Below are positions 1 to 7,928 of a stretch of 64,000 nt of DNA, piece by piece; the stretch's first letter is position 1; each line of letters opens with the position of its first letter. Below the pieces are notes generated by a model. The model worked only from the letters and a program-made list of their open reading frames with translations, was not told the origin of the DNA and did no database searches. Location of the stretch: positions 1-64,000 of the forward strand of contig JAEZCF010000019.1 in assembly GCA_023430045.1 (NCBI GenBank), written 5' to 3'. Made by a program: the position numbers and the translations under genes. Source of the DNA: Pseudomonadota bacterium. Its GTDB lineage: Bacteria; Pseudomonadota; Gammaproteobacteria; Xanthomonadales; Xanthomonadaceae.

Positions 1-410
1 GTCCCCCCGGCGTGGCCGCCCTTCCGGAAGCCAGCGTCGGCCTGCTTCCGTGCGCGGGTGGCACCCAGAACCTGCCACGCCTGGTGGGCGAGGGCTGGGC
101 CAAGCGGTTGATCCTGCTTGGCGAACGCATCGATGCCGACACCGCCGTGCGCATCGGCCTTGCTGAACAGAAGGCCGGCAAGGGTGAGGCAAAGGCACTG
201 GCATTGGAATGGGCGAAGAAGGCCGGCAAGCAGAGTCCGACCAGCATCGCCGCCTGCAAGACGCTGGTGCAGTCCACCCGCACCGGCAGCCACGCCTCCG
301 CGCTGGTGGCTGAACGCGAAGCCTTCGTGGACCTGTTCGACACCGCCGACCAGGTGGAAGGCGTGAACGCCTTCCTTGAAAAGCGCACCGCGCAGTGGAA
401 GAACGCATGA
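1..410 (+). CDS. Enoyl-CoA hydratase, C-terminal part (5' end outside window)
   Basis: This is the C-terminal ~135 residues of a crotonase-fold enoyl-CoA hydratase; the reading frame is already open at the window edge, so the start lies upstream. The segment reading LPEASVGLLPCAGGTQNLPRL is the family pattern just after the catalytic glutamate region, with the GGTQ turn and the RLVGE stretch that follow it. It would hydrate an unsaturated acyl-CoA such as methacrylyl-CoA. Its stop codon overlaps the next start (ATGA at 407-410), and the next two genes encode 3-hydroxyisobutyryl-CoA hydrolase and 3-hydroxyisobutyrate dehydrogenase, so I infer the hydratase step of valine degradation. The family assignment is strong; the exact substrate rests on context. 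Confidence 0.9.
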   Translation, partial: PPGVAALPEASVGLLPCAGGTQNLPRLVGEGWAKRLILLGERIDADTAVRIGLAEQKAGKGEAKALALEWAKKAGKQSPTSIAACKTLVQSTRTGSHASALVAEREAFVDLFDTADQVEGVNAFLEKRTAQWKNA

Positions 411-1582
411 GCACGATCGTCGCCAGCGACGAGGCGCCTGTGGTGTTCGAAGAACGTACCGCCGCTAATGGCAGGCGCATCGGCATCGCCACGCTCAACG
501 CACCGCGCACGCTCAATGGCTTCTCGCTGCCGATGGCGCACCTGCTGCTGGAGCGCCTGCAGGCCTGGGCCGACGACGACCAGGTTGCGATGGTCGTGCT
601 GCAGGGCGCCGGTGAGAAGGCCTTCTGCGCTGGCGGCGACCTGCACAGCCTGTACCAGAGCATGCGCGCATTCCGCGAGGACGGTCATGCCGACATCCGC
701 GACAATGCGTATGCAGCGGAGTTCTTCGACGTGGAATACCGCGTCGATTACCTGATCCACACCTATGCGAAGCCGATCCTGTGCTGGGGCCACGGCATCG
801 TCATGGGTGGCGGCATCGGGTTGATGTCCGGCGCCAGCCATCGCGTGGTCAGCGAACGCTCGAAGCTGGCGTTCCCGGAGATCACCGTCGGCCTGTTCCC
901 GGACGTGGGCGGCAGCTGGCTGTTGCGGCGCGTGCCAGGCAACGGCGGCCTGTTCCTGGCGCTGACCGGGGCGCTGCTCAACCCCGGCGATGCCATCCAC
1001 GCCGGGCTGGCGGACACGTACATCGCCGAAGACCAGCGCGGCGCGGTGATGGACGGCCTGCTGCAGGTGACCTGGAGCGCCGAAGGTAATGATGACCACG
1101 CCCGCCTGTCCGCGCTGCTGCAGTCCTTCGCCAACGATGCACCGGCTGGCCCGCTGCTGGCCAACGCCGCGCTGCTGGACAGCCTGTGCGAAGGCATAGA
1201 CCTGGCTGCCATCATCGAACGCATCGCGACGCTGTCCAGCAATGACCCGTGGCTGCAGGCCGCGCAGAAGACCCTGGCCGCAGGCGCACCCGGTTCGGCA
1301 CGGCTGGCCTTTGAACTGCAGCGTCGGGCCGCCGGGCTCTCGCTGGCCGAGGTCTACCGACTGGAATACATCACGGCGTTGCATTGCGCCGCACATGGCG
1401 ATTTCGCCGAAGGCATCCGCGCGCTGCTGATCGACAAGGACCGCACTCCGGCCTGGCAGCCTGCCCGCCTGGCTGACGCTACCGATGCGTGGGCCGACGC
1501 CTTCTTCGTCTCTCCCTGGCCCACCGATCAGCATCCGCTGGCCGACCTGGACGCCACCAACGCACAAAGGACCTTCGCATGA
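407..1582 (+). CDS. 3-hydroxyisobutyryl-CoA hydrolase (enoyl-CoA hydratase/isomerase family)
   Basis: A 391-residue crotonase-superfamily protein. The oxyanion-hole segments are visible as GEKAFCAGGDLHSLY (about residues 68-82) and GIVMGGGIGLMSGASHR (about 128-144), followed by FPEITVGLFPDVGGSW. Length and the long C-terminal region match 3-hydroxyisobutyryl-CoA hydrolases rather than simple hydratases (about 260 residues). The enzyme releases free 3-hydroxyisobutyrate from its CoA ester in valine catabolism. The ATG at 407 was chosen over an in-frame GTG at 395 because it gives the ATGA overlap with the upstream gene; the same overlap (1579-1582) joins it to mmsB, so the three are translationally coupled. 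Confidence 0.92.
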   Translation: MSTIVASDEAPVVFEERTAANGRRIGIATLNAPRTLNGFSLPMAHLLLERLQAWADDDQVAMVVLQGAGEKAFCAGGDLHSLYQSMRAFREDGHADIRDNAYAAEFFDVEYRVDYLIHTYAKPILCWGHGIVMGGGIGLMSGASHRVVSERSKLAFPEITVGLFPDVGGSWLLRRVPGNGGLFLALTGALLNPGDAIHAGLADTYIAEDQRGAVMDGLLQVTWSAEGNDDHARLSALLQSFANDAPAGPLLANAALLDSLCEGIDLAAIIERIATLSSNDPWLQAAQKTLAAGAPGSARLAFELQRRAAGLSLAEVYRLEYITALHCAAHGDFAEGIRALLIDKDRTPAWQPARLADATDAWADAFFVSPWPTDQHPLADLDATNAQRTFA

Positions 1583-2469
1583 GCCACATTGCATTCATTG
1601 GACTGGGCAACATGGGTGGCCCGATGGCCGCCAACCTGGCCAAGGCCGGGCATGAGGTCCGCGTGTTCGACCTGGTGCCGGCCGCCGTCCAGGCCGCTGT
1701 AGACGCCGGCGCTACCGCCGCCAGTTCAGCGCTGGATACCCTGGTTGACGCCGAAGTGGTGATTTCGATGCTGCCGGCCAGCCGCCACGTGGAAGGCCTG
1801 TACCTGGGCGAGAACGGCCTGCTGGCCGACATTCCCGGTGGCGCGCTGGTCATCGACTGCAGCACGATATCGCCGGCGACCGCCCGCAGGGTGTCCGAAG
1901 CAGCGGCCGCCCGCGGCCTGCAGATGCTTGATGCACCCGTTTCCGGTGGCACTGCCGGTGCCGCTGCCGGCACGCTGACGTTCATCGTTGGCGGTGAGGA
2001 GGATGCGCTGGAACGTGCGCGCCCGTTGCTGGAGGCGATGGGCAGGAACATTTTCCATGTCGGTGCCAGCGGTGCCGGACAGGTCGCCAAGCTGTGCAAC
2101 AACATGGCGCTGGGCGTGATCATGGCGGTGACCGGTGAGTCGATCGCCCTGGGCGTGGCCCACGGTCTGGACCCCAAGGTGTTGTCGCAGATGATGGCAG
2201 TCAGCACCGGACGCAGCTGGGCTACCGAAGTCTGCAATCCGTGGCCGGGCGTGCTGGAAAATGCCCCGGCGTCGCGTGGCTACAGCGGCGGTTTCGGCAG
2301 CGACCTGATGCTGAAGGACCTGGGTCTGGCCGTGGAAGCGGCAATGGGCGTGGGTGCGTCGATCCCGCTGGGCGAACTGGCGCGCAATCTGTATTCGATG
2401 AACCACCAGGCTGGCCGCGGCAAGCTGGATTTCTCCAGCGTGGTACAGCTGGTCACCAGCGACCGGTAG
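1579..2469 (+). CDS. mmsB: 3-hydroxyisobutyrate dehydrogenase
   Basis: A 296-residue beta-hydroxyacid dehydrogenase that oxidises 3-hydroxyisobutyrate to methylmalonate semialdehyde with NAD+. The N-terminal Rossmann motif IGLGNMGGPMA (residues 6-16), the substrate-binding DAPVSGGTAGAAAGTLT block (about 118-134) and the catalytic-lysine stretch GASGAGQVAKLCNN (about 160-173) are all present. The start at 1579 overlaps the upstream stop, and further upstream in-frame codons only read into the hydrolase gene. It is the last gene of the operon; its TAG stop is part of a GTAG-headed palindrome and a hairpin terminator follows. Confidence 0.95.
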   Translation: MSHIAFIGLGNMGGPMAANLAKAGHEVRVFDLVPAAVQAAVDAGATAASSALDTLVDAEVVISMLPASRHVEGLYLGENGLLADIPGGALVIDCSTISPATARRVSEAAAARGLQMLDAPVSGGTAGAAAGTLTFIVGGEEDALERARPLLEAMGRNIFHVGASGAGQVAKLCNNMALGVIMAVTGESIALGVAHGLDPKVLSQMMAVSTGRSWATEVCNPWPGVLENAPASRGYSGGFGSDLMLKDLGLAVEAAMGVGASIPLGELARNLYSMNHQAGRGKLDFSSVVQLVTSDR

Positions 2470-2488
2470 TGCCGGCCGCTGGCCGGCA
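2466..2488 (+). repeat. SMAG-like REP element (GTAG head plus palindrome)
   Basis: GTAG is followed at once by the perfect 8-bp inverted repeat TGCCGGCC/GGCCGGCA with a 3-nt loop. GTAG-headed palindromes of this form are described as SMAG elements in Stenotrophomonas maltophilia. The TAG of the head is the stop codon of mmsB. Assignment is by pattern only; genomic copy number cannot be seen from here. Confidence 0.6.
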
Positions 2489-2553
2489 TCCTCATTACCC
2501 CCGTGGGGTTGCCGGCCATGAGCCGACACATCCACGGGGGCACCAGCGGTGGG

Positions 2554-2597
2554 ATGGGCGGTTGCCGAGCTACTTGCCAGGCAGCCGCCCATTTTTT
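2554..2597 (+). terminator. Rho-independent terminator of the valine-degradation operon
   Basis: The arms ATGGGCGGTTGCC (2554-2566) and GGCAGCCGCCCAT (2580-2592) pair with one G-U, and a run of six T follows. It sits between the converging mmsB and ohr genes and its T-tract faces rightward. Confidence 0.75.
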
Positions 2598-2603
2598 CCT
2601 GCG

Positions 2604-3029
2604 TCAGGCCACGATCAGCTTCACATCGATGTTGCCCTGCGTGGCATTCGAATACGGGCAGACGACGTGCGCCTTCTGCACCAGTTCTTCCACCTGGGCG
2701 CGGTCGACGCCGGGCACGTTGATGGTCAGTTCGGCCTCGATGCCGAAGCCGGTCGGAATCTGACCGATACCGACGCGACCGGTGACGGTGGTCTCCGCCG
2801 GCAGCGCGACCTTGGCCTGGCCGGCGACGAACTTCAGCGCACCGAGGAAGCAGGCCGAATAACCCGCGGCGAACAACTGCTCCGGATTGGTGCCCGGGCC
2901 CCCGGCGCCGCCGAGTTCGCGCGGTGTGGAGAGCTGGATGTCCAGCACGTTGTCGGACGAAACGGCGCGGCCTTCACGGCCTCCGGTCGCGGTGGCCTGG
3001 GCGGTGTACAGAACCTTTTCGATGGACAT
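2604..3029 (-). CDS. ohr: Organic hydroperoxide resistance protein (Ohr/OsmC family)
   Basis: A 141-residue thiol peroxidase that reduces organic and fatty-acid hydroperoxides. The Ohr signature is clear: [19 protein letters not shown] carries the peroxidatic cysteine (about residue 60) and [18 protein letters not shown] carries the resolving cysteine (about residue 124). Length equals the family norm. It is transcribed away from an AraC-type regulator gene 107 bp off; the usual MarR-type partner OhrR is not next to it in this window, so its regulation here is open. Confidence 0.94.
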   Translation of the reverse strand: MSIEKVLYTAQATATGGREGRAVSSDNVLDIQLSTPRELGGAGGPGTNPEQLFAAGYSACFLGALKFVAGQAKVALPAETTVTGRVGIGQIPTGFGIEAELTINVPGVDRAQVEELVQKAHVVCPYSNATQGNIDVKLIVA

Positions 3030-3136
3030 GGCGTGTTTTCCTCAGTGATTGGTGAAAAGCCGGTAAGGGCTACTGTGCCGTAAAGATCTGGACGTATGGC
3101 AACATTAAGTCCCTAAAACTTTGCGGATAGTCCAGA

Positions 3137-3991
3137 ATGGTGGATCGACTTGAATCCTTGCTGGGGCACTTTCCGATGACCGCCCGCCTGCTTCCCTCTG
3201 CAGTCGGAGCGAACGCGTCGGACAGTTCGGCGCTCGGCCCTCAACTGCACCTGATCAGCGACGGTTCCGCCAGTGTCGTTCACGACAATGGCGAGGTGCT
3301 GCGGATCGTTGAACCCAGCGTGCTGTTGTATCCACGCGCGCAGCCCCTTCGCGTGGTGATGGATGCTGGGCAGCAGGCATCGCTGCTCAGCGCGCATCTG
3401 CGTTTCGATGCGGGTGACAGCAACCCGCTGGCCGACGCGTTACCACCACGCGTGTGCATGCCCCTGGCCGCTCTGCAGGGCAGCGATGCCCTGCTCGGCA
3501 TGCTGTTCGAAGAGGCGAATGCGCAGCGCTGCGGCCGCCAGGCCGTGCTCGACCGCCTGCTTGAGGTGGTCATCATCCAGGTCCTGCGCATGCTGATGGA
3601 AAACGGAGAGATCCAGGTTGGACTGCTGGCCGGCATGGCCCATCCACGGCTACGCCACGCGCTGGTGGCCATGCACGAACAACCTTCGACGGACTGGTCG
3701 CTGCAGGCGTTGGCCGAACATGCTGGCATGTCGCGAAGCACCTTCGCCGAAGGCTTCCGCACCGTGGTAGGCAGCACGCCTGGCCACTATCTGCAGGCCT
3801 GGCGGATGCGTCTTGTCCAACAGGCACTGCGTCGCGGTCATTCACTCAAGCGCATCGCACCAGAGGTCGGCTATGCCAGTGAGGCGGCATTGTCGCGGGC
3901 ATTCAAGGCGCATACCGGGCATTCGCCACGACAGTGGAGGCAGAATGACATGGATCTGTCAGGAGCAAAGGGCCACCCCGTTTCCTCCTGA
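3137..3991 (+). CDS. AraC family transcriptional regulator with N-terminal cupin
   Basis: A 284-residue regulator. Residues about 1-185 form a cupin-type sensor region of the kind common in AraC proteins that respond to redox or aldehyde stress. The C-terminal ~100 residues contain two helix-turn-helix units: LQALAEHAGMSRSTFAEGFR and IAPEVGYASEAALSRAFKAH, then the family ending TGHSPRQWR. It is divergent from ohr, so one testable idea is that it controls ohr. A second possible start (MTARLLP, 13 codons later) cannot be excluded because neither has a strong ribosome binding site. Confidence 0.88.
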   Translation: MVDRLESLLGHFPMTARLLPSAVGANASDSSALGPQLHLISDGSASVVHDNGEVLRIVEPSVLLYPRAQPLRVVMDAGQQASLLSAHLRFDAGDSNPLADALPPRVCMPLAALQGSDALLGMLFEEANAQRCGRQAVLDRLLEVVIIQVLRMLMENGEIQVGLLAGMAHPRLRHALVAMHEQPSTDWSLQALAEHAGMSRSTFAEGFRTVVGSTPGHYLQAWRMRLVQQALRRGHSLKRIAPEVGYASEAALSRAFKAHTGHSPRQWRQNDMDLSGAKGHPVSS

Positions 3992-4106
3992 TATTTCAGT
4001 CTGGAGCTGCTTTTCCATCAGCCCTGCGGCCCGAGCATGGCCGTACATTGCGGCTCCGCACCGCCGCGCACGCCGACGATGAACTTGAAGCTCACGTCAG
4101 GCCGGG

Positions 4107-5063
4107 TCAGACCGCCCATTCCAGATCGGTGGTAAACATGATGGTCAGCCAGCGATCCGGTGATTCTTCGCCCAGTGCATCGCCGATCTCATCTCGCAGG
4201 CGGTCCCATTCGGCCAACGCCCGTGGTGGATCATCCGCGCGGACCACGAAGAACAGTTCAATCTGCTCGCCGCGACCGACCTGCGCCACGTAGCTGCGAT
4301 AATCGAGAAAACCGTGGCGGGCGACCACCTCGCGCGCCACCGCATCCACGTGCGCCTGCAGTTCGCCCGGAGCCACCAGCAGAATGCCTGCCAGCGCCCG
4401 GCGCACCGTGCCCAGTGGCGCCACCATCACGAACAGGCAGACCACCGCCAGGATTCCCGGATCGATGTAGGGACCGATCCAGGCCAGCGGCGTGCCGCGC
4501 ACCAGCACACCACCGATGAAGGCCACCAGGTAGCAGGCCGACATGCTGGCGGCGATGATCCAGTTCTTCGCGTCCAGGGCGATGAAGTCCGAACCGATAC
4601 GCCGGTTGGCGCGCAGCACGAATACCGCAAGTGCACCTTCGGCCAGCAGCGAAATCGCGGCGAAAACGATTGCCGGCCCGAGCGCGATCAGGCGGCCACC
4701 GGAGGTCAGCGCATCGACGGCGTTGATGAAGGCATACAGCGCCGCGCCGATCATCAGCGTGCCGCTCACCCCCAGCACGATCGGTTCCAGGTGCCAGAAG
4801 CCCATCGAGAAGCGCTGGTTGAGGCGCGACTGCAGCGTATCGGCCTGGGTGGACTGGGCGATGAGGCGGGCCACCAGGAGGGACAGCCAGGTCATCACCA
4901 CGTCGATCAGACCATAGATGCCATCGAAGATGATCAGCGAGGAATTGGCGAACAGGCCAACAGCCACGCCGGCCAGCGCCATCAGCAGTGTGCCGGCGAT
5001 GGACAGGCGCAGCACACCCTGCTCGGTGGTGGCGTCGAAGAAGCGGGTACGAGCGGATGACAT
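4107..5063 (-). CDS. Cation diffusion facilitator family transporter
   Basis: A 318-residue inner-membrane protein with about five to six hydrophobic helices in the first ~215 residues (the first at about 18-40, LSIAGTLLMALAGVAVGLF) and a soluble C-terminal domain of ~100 residues typical of CDF metal exporters. The helix-2 sequence FDGIYGLIDVVMTW carries the two aspartates spaced as in the metal site of the family. It probably exports a divalent metal such as Zn, Co, Fe or Mn in exchange for protons; the metal cannot be told. It stands alone with no metalloregulator next to it. Confidence 0.85.
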   Translation of the reverse strand: MSSARTRFFDATTEQGVLRLSIAGTLLMALAGVAVGLFANSSLIIFDGIYGLIDVVMTWLSLLVARLIAQSTQADTLQSRLNQRFSMGFWHLEPIVLGVSGTLMIGAALYAFINAVDALTSGGRLIALGPAIVFAAISLLAEGALAVFVLRANRRIGSDFIALDAKNWIIAASMSACYLVAFIGGVLVRGTPLAWIGPYIDPGILAVVCLFVMVAPLGTVRRALAGILLVAPGELQAHVDAVAREVVARHGFLDYRSYVAQVGRGEQIELFFVVRADDPPRALAEWDRLRDEIGDALGEESPDRWLTIMFTTDLEWAV

Positions 5064-5174
5064 GCGGACCTGGCCGGCGATTTATCCTGATTGTAGGGCC
5101 AGATACATGACGGTCGGGCGCGCAGTCCCATCGTGCCTATGTAATGCCGGAAGCCGACCCAGGCCGATAAAGCG

Positions 5175-5999
5175 TCATCCTGGCTTCGTGGTGGCTTGGG
5201 GTATACGAATCGCCGTTCCTGCAGTCACCGCAGCAAGGTCCTGAGCCAGCCGGGGATTGCCGGGTGCATCTTCGTAGCAATCGTGCAGCGCGTGGACGTG
5301 CCTGACCAGATCGTCCTCTTCGAATACGGATCCAGACCAGTGAGGTTTCATCGAACGCAGCACCTGAAAAGCGAACTCATTGGTTGCGATGGAGCGCGCC
5401 AGATTCTCCGGAAAGGTGCTACTGGACAGTGCCTCATACAACACACGACATTTTTCATGGATTTCATGGAGTGGATATCCCTTCTCAATGGGTGCCTCCG
5501 GTGGCGACGTGATTTCGTAGGTTATGTCGTGGATGAAGTTGTATTGGCAGGCGATCCAGGCCTCGTACAGCGACGCGGGGTCCAGTTTGTGCTCTGTCAG
5601 CCCATCGGATGTCAGTTCGAAGCCTGGCCTGTTGGGAACGTCCTCAAGTGCCTGGAAACACATGGCTGCGACTCTGAAGGACTCCCACGTTGTGTCACCG
5701 GTCATGAGCGCTGTCTTGAGACACTTCATCATCAGCAGCTGATACCTGCGTTTTTCGTCGGCGCGTTGTGCCGATGAAGCGGGTTCCGAGGCCAGCTTCT
5801 CGTCGTGAATCTTCAACCAGTTCAAGCCATGCGCCGCGGCTTCCAGATGGACCCCCAGGCGTTCATGGCGGTCTGTAGGCAGATCCTTCAGATTACTGAG
5901 AAATCTATTTGACTCATTGAAGACGTCACCAATGGTTTCGGGACGCTGTTGAGTGGTTGAGGAGGGTGTCGGCGTGATTGAACAAGGTGTTATCTGCAT
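5175..5999 (-). CDS. Hypothetical protein, orphan, Ser/Thr/Pro-rich N-terminus
   Basis: Not recognised. The frame is open to 6059; I prefer the ATG at 5999 (reading MQITPCSITPTPSST), with ATGs at 6011 and 6059 as alternatives, because the extra codons look like upstream noise. The protein is about 274 residues, soluble, with no signal peptide or membrane helix. The first 25 residues are rich in Ser, Thr, Pro and Gln, and the rest looks helical and acidic with many His, Glu and Leu. Codon use is visibly less GC-biased than in its neighbours, suggesting recent acquisition. It lies alone between a metal transporter and dusA. A secreted effector is possible but no known domain is visible. Confidence 0.6.
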   Translation of the reverse strand: MQITPCSITPTPSSTTQQRPETIGDVFNESNRFLSNLKDLPTDRHERLGVHLEAAAHGLNWLKIHDEKLASEPASSAQRADEKRRYQLLMMKCLKTALMTGDTTWESFRVAAMCFQALEDVPNRPGFELTSDGLTEHKLDPASLYEAWIACQYNFIHDITYEITSPPEAPIEKGYPLHEIHEKCRVLYEALSSSTFPENLARSIATNEFAFQVLRSMKPHWSGSVFEEDDLVRHVHALHDCYEDAPGNPRLAQDLAAVTAGTAIRIPQATTKPG

Positions 6000-6235
6000 G
6001 CGATCCAGCATGACCAGCGGGGCAGCAGCGCACTGCCAGTTTCCGCTTGCCGACCTCAACGGTGCAGCGTCGCGTCAGCGTACGCACCACGTTGGTTGGG
6101 GGTCTTCGTTGAGACGCATGCCGTCGAATTGGTGCGGGCGGGGAACCGGCATCAGCTGTGCCAAGCATTCAGCAGCAGGGTGTAAACTGTTGATCCTGTT
6201 GGCATTGCCAGCAATTCCGTTGCCTGCCCATCGTC

Positions 6236-7249
6236 ATGACCCAGCTCGCCTCCGCCGCGTCCCGTTACGCTGACTCCCTGCGCCTCTCCGTCGCCCCCAT
6301 GATGGACTGGACGGACCGCCATTGCCGCGTGTTCCATCGCCTGCTGGCACCGGGCGCGCGGCTCTATACCGAAATGGTGCACGCCAACGCGGTGATCCAT
6401 GGCGACCGCGAGCGCCTGCTGGGTTTCGATGCCGTCGAACAGCCGCTGGCCCTGCAGTTGGGCGGCAGCGATCCGGCCCTGCTGGCGCAGGCCGCGCGCA
6501 TCGCGCAGGACTGGGGCTATGACGAGGTCAACCTCAACTGCGGGTGTCCGTCCGACCGGGTGCAGGCCGGCCGCTTCGGGGCCTGCCTGATGCGCGAGCC
6601 GGAACTGGTCGGTGCATGCGTGGAGGCGATGGTGTCTGCGGTGGATGTTCCGGTAACGGTCAAATGCCGCCTGGGCGTGGACGACGATGATGATTACGCC
6701 GCGTTCGCCGCCTTCGTTGACCGACAGGTTGGCGCGGGCGCCGCGATGGTCGTGGTGCATGCCCGCAATGCGTGGTTGAAGGGGCTTTCCCCCAAGGAAA
6801 ACCGCGAAGTTCCCCCATTGCGCTACGACTGGGCGTACCGGTTGAAGGAAGAGCGCCCCGGCCTGCCGGTGGTGCTCAATGGCGGGCTGGCCAGCATGGA
6901 GGCCGTGCAGGCCCAGCAGGGCAAGGTGGACGGGGTGATGCTGGGCCGCGCCGCGTATCACGATCCCTATCTGCTCCACCAGCTGGAAGCGGCGCATGCC
7001 GGCAGTCCGCAGGTGGCGCGGCAGGATCTGCTCCGCGCGCTGCGCCCGTACGTGGAATCGCAGCAGGCCGAGGGCATGGCGCTCAAGCACATCACCCGCC
7101 ACGTCCTGGGGCTGTTCCACGGGCAGCCAGGAGGCCGCGCTTTCCGGCAGATCCTCAGCGAAGGTGCGCATCGGCCGGGTGCGGACTGGACGCTGGTCGA
7201 AGCGGCGCTGGCCGCAACTGAACGAGGCAGCGCCAACGCTGCGGCATGA
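6236..7249 (+). CDS. dusA: tRNA-dihydrouridine(20/20a) synthase DusA
   Basis: A 337-residue flavin enzyme that reduces uridine to dihydrouridine at positions 20/20a of tRNA. The DusA subfamily markers are present: VAPMMDWTDRHCRVFHRLL near the N-terminus, QLGGSDPALLAQAARI, NLNCGCPSDRVQAGRFGACLM with the catalytic cysteine (about residue 103), and the FMN phosphate-binding VVLNGGL stretch. Length matches the family. It appears monocistronic. Confidence 0.95.
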   Translation: MTQLASAASRYADSLRLSVAPMMDWTDRHCRVFHRLLAPGARLYTEMVHANAVIHGDRERLLGFDAVEQPLALQLGGSDPALLAQAARIAQDWGYDEVNLNCGCPSDRVQAGRFGACLMREPELVGACVEAMVSAVDVPVTVKCRLGVDDDDDYAAFAAFVDRQVGAGAAMVVVHARNAWLKGLSPKENREVPPLRYDWAYRLKEERPGLPVVLNGGLASMEAVQAQQGKVDGVMLGRAAYHDPYLLHQLEAAHAGSPQVARQDLLRALRPYVESQQAEGMALKHITRHVLGLFHGQPGGRAFRQILSEGAHRPGADWTLVEAALAATERGSANAAA

Positions 7250-7292
7250 CCATGGCCCAATGTCTTGGCGCATGGTCCTTTTGCCCGTAGGA

Positions 7293-7310
7293 TGTTCACT
7301 TAGCTGAACA
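7293..7310. promoter_or_regulatory. Inverted repeat TGTTCA-N6-TGAACA in the dusA-phoPQ intergenic region
   Basis: A perfect 6-6-6 inverted repeat lies about 130 bp upstream of the small PepSY-like gene. It could be an operator or a weak hairpin ending dusA transcription; there is no T-tract. Nearby, TTCA occurs twice 11 bp apart (7334 and 7345), a spacing typical of OmpR-type regulator half-sites. The role is not established. Confidence 0.35.
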
Positions 7311-7421
7311 AGGTGGCTCTTCCGCCCGAAAAGTTCAGATCGGATTCACTGCCAAACGCCGAAATTTGCAAAAGAAATGTAAAGACGCGCGGCCCGCTTC
7401 GGGACGTGGACTTCACGATTT

Positions 7422-7450
7422 TTGAACGAATTGCCGACCTCGGCTAGGAT
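7422..7450 (+). promoter_or_regulatory. Sigma70-like promoter of the PepSY-phoP-phoQ operon
   Basis: A TTGAAC box (7422-7427), a 17-bp spacer and TAGGAT (7445-7450) form a good sigma70-type match. The expected transcription start (about 7456-7458) falls on the tandem ATGATG at 7455-7460, so the first message may be leaderless or nearly so. Confidence 0.55.
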
Positions 7451-7454
7451 CGCA

Positions 7455-7856
7455 ATGATGTGCTCCCGTCTTTTCCATCGCCATTCTGCCTTCACCGCCG
7501 CCCTGGCGCTGTCGGCGTTGCTGCCTGTGTCGATGGCCTGGGCGCAGCAGCCGCCGATGCAGGGCCCGCCTCCGCATCGTGCGCAGATGCAGGAGCGCAA
7601 CGGAGGAATGGTGGCTCAGGCAGGTCCGCGCGAAGCCGAGCGGTCACTGTCCGACGCCGTGCGCCGGGTGCAGCGCACCACGGGCGGTCACATCCTGGGG
7701 GCCGAACGCGTGCCCTTCGACGGTCGCGACATCAACCGGGTGAAATACATGGATGAGCGCGGCCGCGTCCGCTACATGGACGATCCCGTGCAGCAGCGTT
7801 CACAGCCCCGCACGCCCCGATCGGATATTTCATCACTACGCGGCGATAACCCCTGA
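7455..7856 (+). CDS. Small secreted PepSY-like protein upstream of phoP
   Basis: A 133-residue protein starting at a tandem ATGATG. Residues about 1-30 form a signal peptide (hydrophobic core AFTAALALSALLPVSMAWA, cleavage after AWA). After a Gln/Pro/Met-rich linker, residues about 65-110 (AVRRVQRTTGGHILGAERVPFDGRDINRVKYMDERGR) have the PepSY-like pattern of an amphipathic helix, GxxL, and two beta strands around a D-G-R turn. It precedes phoP in the same direction by 72 bp, so it is probably a periplasmic modulator of, or target gene for, the PhoPQ system. Domain call is by eye. Confidence 0.78.
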   Translation: MMCSRLFHRHSAFTAALALSALLPVSMAWAQQPPMQGPPPHRAQMQERNGGMVAQAGPREAERSLSDAVRRVQRTTGGHILGAERVPFDGRDINRVKYMDERGRVRYMDDPVQQRSQPRTPRSDISSLRGDNP

Positions 7857-7928
7857 ACAGGGATTATTGACGCAATACCCGCTAATCCATCGGCCCGAGG
7901 GCCGACCCCAGCACACTAGGGAGAGTTC

